Notes: generated by a model not told the origin, from the letters alone. 8,388 bases of DNA from Bacteroidota bacterium (GCA_027620595.1 JAQCDI010000099.1:1-8388), one strand, 5' to 3'. Numbered from the stretch's first letter, positions 1-6,606 are shown. Translations and numbers: made by a program.

Positions 1-376
1 GCTTGCGGTACTCGGAGCGGGCCAGGTTGCCGGCGATGGTGTAGAGCCAAGTGGAGTACTTCGCAATGCGCCGGTAGGAGTGGCGGTTGCGGTACACACG
101 CAGGAACGTTTCCTGAAGGAGATCCTCACACTCCTTCATGTCGCCCAGGAACCGGTAGATGTAGTTGGTCAACGGATCCTTGTAGCGGCTGACCAGGATG
201 TCAAATGCCTCGACCGTGCCCATCTGGAACTGGGACATCAGGTCCTCATCGCTCATCTGGCTGAGGGCCTCGAAATGACGGTTGTTCGGATTGAGGTTCC
301 CCATCAATCCGAATTCCGACGCCTTCACGGTGAGCGTCCGCTTCTTCAGCTTCCCTGCGTTTTCGGTTTCTGTCAT
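1..376 (-). CDS. ECF-type RNA polymerase sigma factor, 5' portion (cut by window start)
   Basis: Sigma-70 family factor of the extracytoplasmic-function group, which directs RNA polymerase to a limited promoter set. The 125 visible codons, translated by hand from the ATG at 376, cover a roughly 40-residue N-terminal tail and sigma region 2. Region 2.1 starts near residue 43 (SDEDLMSQFQMGTVEAF). Region 2.2 has the characteristic ECEDLLQETFLRVYRN at 82-97. Region 2.3/2.4 has YSTWLYTIAGNLARSEYRK at 107-125. Region 4 lies outside the window. The start is limited by an in-frame TGA five codons upstream (TGA TTA CCT GAT TCC ATG). No clear Shine-Dalgarno is seen, so Met25 or Met41 remain alternatives. 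The N-terminal tail is longer than in minimal ECF factors and contains a basic patch (KLKKR). An anti-sigma factor gene would be expected downstream, beyond the window. Family is secure; ECF subgroup and target regulon cannot be told. Confidence 0.9.
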   Translation of the reverse strand, partial: MTETENAGKLKKRTLTVKASEFGLMGNLNPNNRHFEALSQMSDEDLMSQFQMGTVEAFDILVSRYKDPLTNYIYRFLGDMKECEDLLQETFLRVYRNRHSYRRIAKYSTWLYTIAGNLARSEYRK

Positions 377-424
377 GGAATCAGGTAATCAACGGAACGA
401 TGTCCGCATAACGTATGTAGCACT

Positions 425-435
425 GACAAATTGTC
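425..435. promoter_or_regulatory. Possible operator: 11-bp palindrome upstream of ECF sigma gene
   Basis: The sequence gacaaattgtc is a perfect palindrome with 5-bp arms around a single central base, about 49 bp upstream of the sigma-factor ATG in an AT-richer stretch. A second small inverted repeat (cata-acg-tatg, 407-417) and a 6-bp arm pair (391-396 with 434-439) lie nearby. The position fits a repressor or activator site, but palindromes this short arise often by chance. Confidence 0.2.
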
Positions 436-480
436 CGTTACCGTTCAAGGTGTGCTTTTCCCAGGATCGGGACACACGAT

Positions 481-512
481 GACAGCCGCCTGTCACCCCC
501 GTTCATCACGGG
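481..512 (-). terminator. Possible weak terminator or 3'-end hairpins after holA
   Basis: Two adjacent stem-loops lie just past the holA stop codon: cccgt/acggg (498-502 with 508-512, 5-base loop) and gacag/ctgtc (481-485 with 490-494, 4-base loop). Neither is followed by a T-tract on the minus strand. This is therefore not a canonical intrinsic terminator; it may protect the 3' end or be coincidental. Confidence 0.25.
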
Positions 513-532
513 CCTGAATCAGCCGCCGGACA

Positions 533-1549
533 TCAGCCTGTCAGCATCTTCCTGAACATCAGGTCCAGGACGAGCCGATCGCTTCGCTGGCTGCCTCCCT
601 TGAGCTCGAAATCGGCTGCGAGGAGCGCAGAAAGCGCATTATCGATGGCTCTGACGTCATAACGACGCAGACATGCAAGATACTCTTTCAGGAAGTAGGG
701 AGAAACCCCGATGGCGGAGGCCATCTCTTTTTCGGGAATTCTTCCCGCCTGAAGACCGGTCAGTTGCCACAGTTTGATAAAGAACGATGTGAGGACGGCA
801 ACGATGGTGTTGCTCTCCCCTGTCGGGTTCGAAGATTGCTGCAACAACCGTTCCGTAATGTGCAGGACCCTGTCAACCTGTCGTTCGCCCACCGCGCGCT
901 GCAATTCAAAGACATTCACCTCGCGGGTCTGACCACTCGCCTGGACAATGTCCTCGGCCGTAATGACCTCGCGTTCGCCCACATACGTGGCCAGCTTGTC
1001 CAATTCTGCCGCTACGGACGCCAGCGATGACCCCACGTATTCGGCCAGCATCTGGACCGCCTTCGGCTCCAGGGCGAACCCCCGCTCCGAGGCCAGGGAC
1101 TCGATCCAACGCGGCACCTGATTGGGATACAGGGCATTGAACTCCACTACCATTCCGGAGGCTTTCATGGCCCGGTACGGGTGGTGACTCATGTTGGGCT
1201 TGCCGCTGCACACCAGGAAGAGCACGCAGGCCGGATTGGGTTGCTCGGCCAGGCCCTTGAAAAGCGTGTTCTCCTTCATCCGGTCAAAGTCCCGGATGAT
1301 GACCACCCGCCGCTCGGCCATCATGGGGAAGGCCTGACAGGCATTCAGTGCCGTTCGGGCATCGGTCTCGGCGCCGTAGAGCACATCCAGGTTGAAGTCC
1401 CGCTCATGCGGAGCGATGGCATGCTCGAGGAAGATTTCCTGCAGGCGATCGATGAACCAGCGCTCCTCGCCGTGCAGCAGGTAGAGCGGAGCAAAATTCT
1501 TGCGCTGGAAGGCGGTCCGGAGCTCGATGTACGGGTTGTCACGCGCCAT
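533..1549 (-). CDS. holA: DNA polymerase III subunit delta
   Basis: Clamp-loader delta subunit, the 'wrench' that opens the beta sliding clamp during replication; cytoplasmic, part of the delta/tau-gamma/delta-prime complex. The 338-residue product has the usual length. The N-terminal AAA+-like domain shows PLYLLHGEERWFIDRL at 21-36 (degenerate, non-ATP-binding P-loop region), the beta-strand RRVVIIRDFDRM at 80-91, and strand ACVLFLVCSG near 107-116. The middle lid domain has AAELDKLATYV at 180-190 and ITAEDI at 196-201. The C-terminal collar ends with ADFELKGGSQRSDRLVLDLMF (312-332), a typical delta signature. I chose the ATG at 1549 over a longer in-frame start at 1666 because a GAGGA Shine-Dalgarno sits 7 bases upstream (1557-1561) and family similarity begins at MARDNPYIEL. 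It overlaps the upstream gene's end by 11 bp, which suggests translational coupling. Nothing in the protein looks broken. Confidence 0.93.
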   Translation of the reverse strand: MARDNPYIELRTAFQRKNFAPLYLLHGEERWFIDRLQEIFLEHAIAPHERDFNLDVLYGAETDARTALNACQAFPMMAERRVVIIRDFDRMKENTLFKGLAEQPNPACVLFLVCSGKPNMSHHPYRAMKASGMVVEFNALYPNQVPRWIESLASERGFALEPKAVQMLAEYVGSSLASVAAELDKLATYVGEREVITAEDIVQASGQTREVNVFELQRAVGERQVDRVLHITERLLQQSSNPTGESNTIVAVLTSFFIKLWQLTGLQAGRIPEKEMASAIGVSPYFLKEYLACLRRYDVRAIDNALSALLAADFELKGGSQRSDRLVLDLMFRKMLTG

Positions 1550-2009
1550 GGGACCGTCCTCGGTGACGGAGGTGCAAGGCACTCTCGTGCAGCCGCTCGG
1601 CCACCTGCCGCAGGGCATCCCCGTCGGCCAGCGTGATGTCGAAAGCCCAGCGGGCCAGAGACGCATGACCCGGAATGTCGGGAGCCGACCATGCCGGATC
1701 GCCCTCGGACGGAAGGGCCTTCAGCAGTTCTGCACGTAGATGCGCGATGACGCGGACCAGGTCCCCGATACGGTCGGATGCGAACGGTTCGCCCGTGACT
1801 CCAAGGGTGGCCAGGTATTCGGACTCCCGGTCCAGCAGGTGCTGATAGCGTTCAAGGAGGCTGGGGACGTCGGGAAGCGGAGGCGTTGAAAGCTGCACAT
1901 CCGGAATCCGGGCCAGGAAAGGCTCCTGTGCCAGCAGCTCATCCCGGAACCAGTCCAGCTGATCAAGGATGTGGCGGACATTCAATATGGCAGCGTTTCC
2001 GCCACCCAC
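1539..2009 (-). CDS. Uncharacterised 156-residue protein between nuoI and holA
   Basis: I do not recognise this family. The reading frame fills the space between nuoI and holA exactly: its start is a GTG immediately after the nuoI TGA, and its stop lies 11 bp inside holA. A GGAAG Shine-Dalgarno at 2015-2019, 5 bases from the GTG, supports that start; an in-frame TTG eight codons later is the alternative. The predicted product is soluble, largely helical and acidic-to-neutral, with no signal peptide or membrane segment. It has a leucine/acid-rich N-terminal helix (ILDQLDWFRDELLAQEPFL), a proline-rich stretch (LSTPPLPDVPSLLERYQHLL), further helices (DRIGDLVRVIAHLRAELLKAL), and a basic His/Arg tail (LHLRHRGRSHGA). 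No Cys pair, Walker motif or clear catalytic triad is seen. The tight packing argues it is genuinely translated; function unknown. Confidence 0.7.
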   Translation of the reverse strand: MGGGNAAILNVRHILDQLDWFRDELLAQEPFLARIPDVQLSTPPLPDVPSLLERYQHLLDRESEYLATLGVTGEPFASDRIGDLVRVIAHLRAELLKALPSEGDPAWSAPDIPGHASLARWAFDITLADGDALRQVAERLHESALHLRHRGRSHGA

Positions 2010-2642
2010 TCACGCTTCCGCGGAATCGGCCTGCATCTCGCCGGCCAGCGACGAAAGGAACGCGCTGTCGCGCAGGGAATGCCGGTTGTTGGTCCGCTGG
2101 TACTCCCACGCTTCCCCGGAGGTGTCCGGATTGCGGCGGTTGTGCAGGAAGTCCAATCGGTCTGCCAGGCGCTCCTTGGGCACGAGAAGCCGGTCCATAC
2201 CGAAGATGGCTTCCTCGCGGTCCTGGAACGTGAGGTCGTACTCTTTCGACATCACGATGGCTTCCTCGGGGCAGACCTCCTCGCAGAATCCGCAGTAGAT
2301 GCAGCGGAGCATGTTGATCTCGAACCAGGCGGGTTCGCGCTCCTTCGGCCCCTCGATTTCGTGGGACTGCATGGAAATGGCCAGGGGCGGACAGGCACGG
2401 GCGCACAGGTTGCAGGAAACGCAACGCGGACGACCGGCTTCTTCAACCAGTACGGGGCGACCGCGGTAGCTGTCCGGCGGATACCACTGTTCCTCGGGAT
2501 ACTGGAAGGTGTACATGGGCTCTCCGACCATCTTGCGGAAGGAGTAGCCGAGTCCCTTGAAGACTTCGGGCAAATAGAGACGCTCCCAGAAATTGAGGGT
2601 GCGCTCGTTCTTCTTTGCCGTATTGACAGGTGTACCGGCCAT
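2010..2642 (-). CDS. nuoI: NADH-quinone oxidoreductase subunit I (complex I, 2[4Fe-4S])
   Basis: Peripheral-arm subunit of respiratory complex I, carrying the two tetranuclear clusters (N6a/N6b) that pass electrons from NADH towards the quinone-site cluster N2. In the 210-residue product, the first ferredoxin motif is CVSCNLCARACP (Cys 74, 77, 80, 84) and the second is CIYCGFCEEVCP (Cys 114, 117, 120, 124). The N-terminal helix LYLPEVFKGLGYSFRKMVG (22-40) matches the amphipathic membrane-associated segment of NuoI. Each fourth Cys is followed by Pro, as in bacterial-type 8Fe ferredoxin folds. A TTG-initiated extension to 2717 is possible, but the ATG at 2642 gives the expected N-terminus. The C-terminus (about 150-210) is longer than in compact homologues and charged. 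No other nuo gene lies in the window: der is upstream and a hypothetical gene plus holA downstream. A stand-alone ferredoxin is a less likely alternative given the full NuoI-like N-terminus. Confidence 0.9.
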   Translation of the reverse strand: MAGTPVNTAKKNERTLNFWERLYLPEVFKGLGYSFRKMVGEPMYTFQYPEEQWYPPDSYRGRPVLVEEAGRPRCVSCNLCARACPPLAISMQSHEIEGPKEREPAWFEINMLRCIYCGFCEEVCPEEAIVMSKEYDLTFQDREEAIFGMDRLLVPKERLADRLDFLHNRRNPDTSGEAWEYQRTNNRHSLRDSAFLSSLAGEMQADSAEA

Positions 2643-2669
2643 GCTCGGGCGTGTCTTGGTGAGGGAACG

Positions 2670-2698
2670 AATATAGCGAGCAGAACGCTCTGCGACAC
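2670..2698 (-). promoter_or_regulatory. Candidate promoter for nuoI-unknown-holA
   Basis: On the minus strand a TATATT hexamer (2670-2675) lies 17 bp downstream of GTGTCG (2693-2698). The -10 is close to TATAAT; read as a Bacteroidota -7 element, TATATTCG differs from TAnnTTTG at one position. The -35 is poor (3 of 6). Transcription would begin about 20 bases before the nuoI ATG. The 115-bp der-nuoI gap is a natural place for a promoter, but the call is weak. Confidence 0.3.
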
Positions 2699-2728
2699 CC
2701 CGGGTGCCGCATTTCAAAGGAAGTTGAT

Positions 2729-2752
2729 CCGGCCGGGATCCCGCACGGCCAG
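2729..2752 (-). terminator. GC-rich stem-loop just after der (possible terminator)
   Basis: Arms ccggccg (2729-2735) and cggccag (2746-2752) form a 7-bp stem with one G-T wobble around a 10-base loop containing ggatcc. It begins 5 bases beyond the der stop codon. Downstream on the minus strand there is only a mixed CT stretch rather than a U-run. It may slow polymerase or protect the der mRNA end. Confidence 0.3.
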
Positions 2753-2757
2753 AAGCG

Positions 2758-4059
2758 CTACTTCTGCTTGAACACCAGCTTCATGGGCACCCCTTCGAAC
2801 CCGAACGCCTCGCGGATCCGGTTCTCCAGGTAGCGCCGATAGGCGTCCCGGATCCCCTTGGGGTAGTTGGTGAAGAACTGGAATACGGGCGGGCCGCTGC
2901 GCACCTGCGTCACATAGTTGATCTTGATCCGCTGATTGCGATAGAGCGGCGGATGCTGGCGCGCCACTGTTTCCTGCAGCCAGTCGTTGAGCTTGGAAGT
3001 CGAGATGCGCTTGTGCCGTTCGGCGTCCACCTCGAGCACCTTGTCGAGCAGCTTGCGGACGCGCTGCTTGGTCATGGCCGAGATGGTCACGACGGGTACG
3101 AATTCCAGCGTGGAAAGCCGCTTTTTGATGGCGGCCTCGTAATCGCGGGCCGTATTGGTCTCCTTCTCGACAAGGTCCCACTTGTTGATGCCCAGGACCA
3201 GGCCCTTCTTGAGCATCTCGGCCTGCTTGAGCACCTTGATGTCCTGGGCCTCGAGCCCTTCCTTGGCATCAATGAGCAGAATGGCCGTCGAGCAGGACTC
3301 GATGGCCCGTTGGGTACGTAGTGTCGAATAGAATTCCACGTTCTCGTGGACCTTGGCCTTGCGGCGAAGGCCCGCCGTGTCCACCAGCACGATTTCCCTG
3401 CCGTCCACCTTGAGTACAGCGTCGATGGCATCCCGCGTGGTGCCGCTGATCTCTGTCACGATGGAACGCTCCGCACCGAGCAGGACGTTGGTCAGGGACG
3501 ACTTGCCCACGTTCGGTCGGCCGATGATGGCAAACCGCGGACGGTCATCCTGCGTCTCCTCCCCCCCTTCGGGCAGCAGCTCAACCACTGCATCCAGCAG
3601 GTCTCCCGTCCCCATGCCATTGATGGCGCTTACGGCGTATACCTGATCGAATCCGAGCTGATAGAGGGAGTTGGCTTCCCAGCGACGCTCGTCATTGTCG
3701 GCCTTGTTGCCAACCACAAGAACCGGACGATCACTGCGGCGCAGGAGATTGGCCATCTCCATGTCCAGATCGGTCACGCCGACGGTCACATCGTTTATGA
3801 ACAGGATCAGGTCCGCTTCCTCGATAGCCAGCTGCACCTGTTCCCGGATGGCCGCTTCGAAGCGGTCGTCCGAATGGGTCACATAGCCACCGGTATCCAC
3901 GACGGAAAAGGTCCGGCCTCCCCACATGACATGTCCGTAGACACGGTCACGGGTCACGCCTGGCTCATCGTGGACGATGGCCTGGCGTTCTTCGGTGAGT
4001 CGGTTGAAGAAGGTGGATTTGCCCACATTGGGGCGTCCCACGATGGCAACGAGCGGCAT
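2758..4059 (-). CDS. der: Ribosome biogenesis GTPase Der (EngA)
   Basis: Essential tandem GTPase that acts in maturation of the 50S ribosomal subunit. The 433-residue product is the short form typical of many bacteria. GTPase domain 1: P-loop GRPNVGKS (8-15), switch-I PGVTRD (33-38), DTGG (55-58), NKAD (118-121), SAINGMG (144-150). GTPase domain 2: GRPNVGKS (180-187), SGTTRD (205-210), DTAG (227-230), NKWD (292-295), SAMT (327-330). A C-terminal KH-like domain follows (about 345-433), with the family signature SGPPVFQFFTN (388-398) and RRYLENRIREAFGFEGVP near the end. All nucleotide-binding motifs are intact. The ATG at 4059 gives the canonical N-terminus MPLVAIVGRPNVGK; no Shine-Dalgarno is evident. 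It lies 53 bp downstream of the EcsC-family gene and 115 bp upstream of nuoI. Confidence 0.98.
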   Translation of the reverse strand: MPLVAIVGRPNVGKSTFFNRLTEERQAIVHDEPGVTRDRVYGHVMWGGRTFSVVDTGGYVTHSDDRFEAAIREQVQLAIEEADLILFINDVTVGVTDLDMEMANLLRRSDRPVLVVGNKADNDERRWEANSLYQLGFDQVYAVSAINGMGTGDLLDAVVELLPEGGEETQDDRPRFAIIGRPNVGKSSLTNVLLGAERSIVTEISGTTRDAIDAVLKVDGREIVLVDTAGLRRKAKVHENVEFYSTLRTQRAIESCSTAILLIDAKEGLEAQDIKVLKQAEMLKKGLVLGINKWDLVEKETNTARDYEAAIKKRLSTLEFVPVVTISAMTKQRVRKLLDKVLEVDAERHKRISTSKLNDWLQETVARQHPPLYRNQRIKINYVTQVRSGPPVFQFFTNYPKGIRDAYRRYLENRIREAFGFEGVPMKLVFKQK

Positions 4060-4112
4060 GCGGCGGCGGACACGGACGGTCCGGCATCAGGAAGGGAATC
4101 GGAGGGCCGCTT

Positions 4113-4928
4113 TCAGGAGCGTTCCTTGCGCTCAATATACAGTGCCCGGAACAGCATGAACGCAGATTCCGCCGTTTCGGTTGTGAACCAATAGTTGATT
4201 CCGGCTCCGATGGCGGCGCCGGCGATGGGAATCATCTGGGCAATCTTGCGTCCGCCGATGCTTTTGGCAATCTCCCGGGGCAGGTGCCGGTTCTGGTCGC
4301 GGAAGGTACCCGAGACCCGTCCCCGGTACTCCGATGACTGGGCCAGGGCCGCGCCTGCCACGGTGATTTCCCGGAGGGCCTGGTTCTTGGATTCGCGCGA
4401 ACCGGAGGCCGCCACGTTGAAAATGGAGAGTACGAGGGGCGAATAGGCCGGCGTACTGACATCGAATCCGTAACTGGCTCCGATCTGCTGGATGAGGCGC
4501 AGGTTGATGCCGAACAGGAGCGGAATGTCCGCAGCGATCAGCACGGCACCGCCCAGACCCGTTCCCCCGCCTTCGATGGCGGCCAGGATGGCGTTCTCCG
4601 AGACATAGCTGCGCGCAATGCCGTCCAGCGTCTTGAGATCGGCATCCCGGAGCTCGGTCACGTCCGTGGCTTCAATCCCTTTCAGGCGGGCTTCACGGAG
4701 CACCTCCTTGGGTTCATAGGTCCACGTGGACGCATCGTTGAGGAGCAACAGGAAGTTGGAAATGGCCCGATCGGCCTGGTCCAACAGATCCTCCGGGACC
4801 ACGCGCTCGACCACCCAATCCATGGGCGCCATGGCCCAGTTGAACGCCTGCGTCAGAAGCGACAGGTCGCCGTGTTGCCATTTCTCAATCTCCTTCTGAA
4901 CGGAGCGTTCGTATTCGGTCAGTCGCAT
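4113..4928 (-). CDS. EcsC family protein
   Basis: The 271-residue product resembles the EcsC family, named from the third gene of the Bacillus subtilis ecs locus, whose molecular role is not established. The charged N-terminal half begins RLTEYERSVQKEIEKWQ. A glycine-rich hydrophobic segment follows (about 118-140: EGGGTGLGGAVLIAADIPLLFG), then NLRLIQQIGASYGFDV (142-157). A second glycine/alanine-rich hydrophobic segment lies near the C-terminus (about 231-248: QMIPIAGAAIGAGINYWF), ending in an AFMLFRALYIERKER tail. These two segments could dip into or bind membrane; no signal peptide is visible. The start at 4928 has TAAGGA only one base from the ATG, unusually close. No ecsA or ecsB ABC transporter genes lie in the window, so it is a stand-alone member. 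Family assignment is by remembered pattern and fairly sure; function is not. Confidence 0.8.
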   Translation of the reverse strand: MRLTEYERSVQKEIEKWQHGDLSLLTQAFNWAMAPMDWVVERVVPEDLLDQADRAISNFLLLLNDASTWTYEPKEVLREARLKGIEATDVTELRDADLKTLDGIARSYVSENAILAAIEGGGTGLGGAVLIAADIPLLFGINLRLIQQIGASYGFDVSTPAYSPLVLSIFNVAASGSRESKNQALREITVAGAALAQSSEYRGRVSGTFRDQNRHLPREIAKSIGGRKIAQMIPIAGAAIGAGINYWFTTETAESAFMLFRALYIERKERS

Positions 4929-4972
4929 GTCCTTACGGGATGGTGGGGCGCAGCGACGTCGACCGGAGAGAA

Positions 4973-4982
4973 CCGGGCCCGG
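4973..4982. repeat. 10-bp perfect palindrome between response regulator and EcsC gene
   Basis: The sequence ccgggcccgg lies in the 77-bp gap between the regulator's stop and the EcsC-family start. With no loop it would make a poor RNA hairpin and there is no U-tract. It could be a DNA-binding site or a chance GC palindrome. Confidence 0.2.
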
Positions 4983-5005
4983 GGCCGATGAGGCTTTGGG
5001 GCCGC

Positions 5006-6532
5006 TCAGTCCATCAGCTCGTACTTCTTGAGCAGTCGGTACATCGTGGCGCGGCCGATACCCAGCTCCACAGCAGCCCGGTCCACATTCCGGTCACACA
5101 ACCGGTAGGCCCGTTCCACGGCGCGGTGCTTGAGCACATCCAGCGCAACGATGCCGCCGTCTCCATCGCCGAGGGGGATATCGAGATCGAAATCCTCGTC
5201 GTCGAAGTCTGCGTCGTTTCCGCTCATCGGTGTACTGTTCGAGCGGGGTGCAGGTTGCGGGGGTGCGGATGACGCTGGCGTCGCGGATGCGGTTCGCCCG
5301 AAAGACGTCACGGCGGCCTCGGCCAAGGTGAGCCGATCGGCCCACGGGGAGATCGTATTCACGTCGGAAATCATGAGGTCCGCCGCCGAAATCTCTGCCT
5401 CGTCCGAGAGCAGGATGGCTCGTTCTATGGCGCTTTTCAGCTCACGGACGTTGCCCGGCCACGAATGGTTCTCAATGGCGCGCCGCGCCTGTGTCGAGAT
5501 CTTCTTGCCTTTGAAATCGGGATGCTTGGCCATGAAGTCCCGGAAGAACGTATTGGACAGGAGGAGCACATCCGCGTCACGTTCCCGAAGGGGCGGTAGC
5601 GGAATGGGGAACTGGCACAGTCGGTAGTACAGGTCCTCGCGGAATTTGCCGTCGTGGATCATGCGGACAATGTCCCTGTTGGTGGCGCAGATCACTCGGG
5701 CGTCAAACTCGATGGTCTCCGAGCCGCCTACCCGGGTCAGCTCTCCTTCCTGAAGGGCCCGCAGCAACTTGGCCTGCAGATCCAGGTCCAGCTCTCCGAT
5801 CTCGTCCAGGAAGATCGTACCGCCATCGGCTTGTTCGAACTTCCCGATCTTGCGGGCATGGGCACCCGTAAAGGAGCCTTTCTCGTGCCCGAAGAACTCG
5901 CTCTCCATGAGGTCCCGCGGAATGGCGGCGCAGTTGACCACGACGAACGGTCCGCGCTTGCGGGCCGACGCATAGTGGATGGCCTTGGCCACCAGTTCCT
6001 TGCCCGTTCCGCTTTCGCCCTGCACGGCAACCATGAGGTCCCCGCGCGTGGCTTTCTGGATCTTGCGGTACACCTCCTGCATGGCGGCCGATTCCCCGAT
6101 CATACCTTTGATCTGGTATTTCTCGGAGACCTCGGAGCGCAGCGTTTCCACTTCCCGCTCCAGGGATACCTTCTCGAGCACGTTGCGGACAATCGAGTCC
6201 AGCTTGACCAGGTCGTCCTGCCCCTTCGTGATGTAGTCGTAGGCCCCCAGCTTCATGGCTTCGACGGCGGTGTCGATCACGCCCTGGGCCGACACCATGA
6301 TGACCGGGACACCCGGCATCCGGATCAGCATCTGGCGCAGGACTTCCACGCCGTCTATTCCGGGCATCATGATATCAAGCAGGACCAGGTCCGGCTTGTC
6401 ATCGAGCGCTTTGAGGACGTCTTCCCCGCTGTTGAAAACAGAGACGTCGTAGAGATCGTTCTTGTCGAGTCGATAGCTCAGCATCCGGGCATAGTGCCGG
6501 TCATCGTCCACGACGTAGATGCGATATTTCAT
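5006..6532 (-). CDS. Sigma-54-dependent response regulator (NtrC family)
   Basis: A 508-residue bacterial enhancer-binding protein that, once phosphorylated, would hydrolyse ATP to open sigma-54 promoters. Receiver domain (1 to about 120): acidic pocket D9-D11, phospho-acceptor D53 in LLDIMMPG, S81 and K103. AAA+ domain (about 142-385): Walker A GESGTGKE (172-179), L1 loop GSFTGA (219-224, Ser for the usual Ala), Walker B GGTIFLDE (237-244), arginine fingers around R298/R304 (REDLYYRL), sensor II WPGNVREL (358-365). A low-complexity linker (about 411-460) is first Ala/Ser/Pro-rich and then strongly acidic. The Fis-type helix-turn-helix occupies about 470-505 (DRAAVELGIGRATMYRLLKKY). The invariant receiver Lys is followed by Gly-Gln rather than the usual Pro. 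No histidine kinase, rpoN or evident target operon is adjacent, so its signal is unknown. The start ATG at 6532 has a weak AGGG upstream. Confidence 0.95.
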   Translation of the reverse strand: MKYRIYVVDDDRHYARMLSYRLDKNDLYDVSVFNSGEDVLKALDDKPDLVLLDIMMPGIDGVEVLRQMLIRMPGVPVIMVSAQGVIDTAVEAMKLGAYDYITKGQDDLVKLDSIVRNVLEKVSLEREVETLRSEVSEKYQIKGMIGESAAMQEVYRKIQKATRGDLMVAVQGESGTGKELVAKAIHYASARKRGPFVVVNCAAIPRDLMESEFFGHEKGSFTGAHARKIGKFEQADGGTIFLDEIGELDLDLQAKLLRALQEGELTRVGGSETIEFDARVICATNRDIVRMIHDGKFREDLYYRLCQFPIPLPPLRERDADVLLLSNTFFRDFMAKHPDFKGKKISTQARRAIENHSWPGNVRELKSAIERAILLSDEAEISAADLMISDVNTISPWADRLTLAEAAVTSFGRTASATPASSAPPQPAPRSNSTPMSGNDADFDDEDFDLDIPLGDGDGGIVALDVLKHRAVERAYRLCDRNVDRAAVELGIGRATMYRLLKKYELMD

Positions 6533-6581
6533 GCGTGCCCTGCCGGCCTGGGTGCCGGAATATGTGTGGTAAAGGAGAGAC

Positions 6582-6606
6582 GGAATCCCCTCTGCCAGGG
6601 GAATCC
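6582..6606 (-). promoter_or_regulatory. Stem-loop in the response-regulator leader
   Basis: Arms ggaatcccc (6582-6590) and ggggaatcc (6598-6606) pair except for one A-A mismatch, around a 7-base loop, about 50 bp upstream of the regulator ATG. It could be an RNA structure in the 5' leader or an operator dyad. No U-tract follows that would make it an attenuator. Confidence 0.3.

Larger units (their letters stand above)
377..532. other. Intergenic region between holA and the ECF sigma gene
   Basis: This 156-bp gap has no ORF I would defend. The half near the sigma gene (about 377-450) is visibly AT-richer than the window, as expected of a promoter/operator region, and holds several short inverted repeats. 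The half near holA holds two small hairpins. I could not find a convincing -35/-10 pair, a Bacteroidota-type -33/-7 pair, or an autoregulatory ECF promoter at correct spacing. Confidence 0.6.

Noticed and set aside
80..388. Plus-strand ORF opposite the ECF sigma gene
   Set aside because: The minus-strand translation from 376 gives a clear sigma region 2, so the plus-strand frame is a shadow.
416..447. Autoregulatory ECF promoter (GAAC ... GTC) upstream of the sigma gene
   Set aside because: The spacing between the GAAC-like and GTC-like elements is about two bases shorter than known ECF promoters, and the -35 lacks GGAAC.
1550..1666. 39-residue N-terminal extension of holA
   Set aside because: The extension is Trp/Pro/Cys-rich and unlike delta subunits, lies wholly inside the upstream gene, and a good GAGGA site precedes the internal ATG at 1549.
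2643..2717. TTG-initiated extension of nuoI
   Set aside because: It would add 25 residues not typical of NuoI and would remove the der-nuoI promoter space; the ATG at 2642 gives the standard N-terminus.
1971..2771. Plus-strand ORF of 266 codons over nuoI
   Set aside because: Antisense to both cysteine clusters of NuoI, crosses the der-nuoI gap and ends inside der; no domain recognised.
3346..4194. Long plus-strand ORF (282 codons) opposite der
   Set aside because: It lies antisense to der, whose domains are all intact; the translation is low-information and matches no family. Long antisense ORFs are common in GC-rich coding DNA.
6582..6597. Sigma-54 -24/-12 promoter before the regulator (TGGCA...TTCC on the minus strand)
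   Set aside because: The TT lies one base too far from the GG and the -12 GC is replaced by CC; both invariant features of the consensus are compromised.
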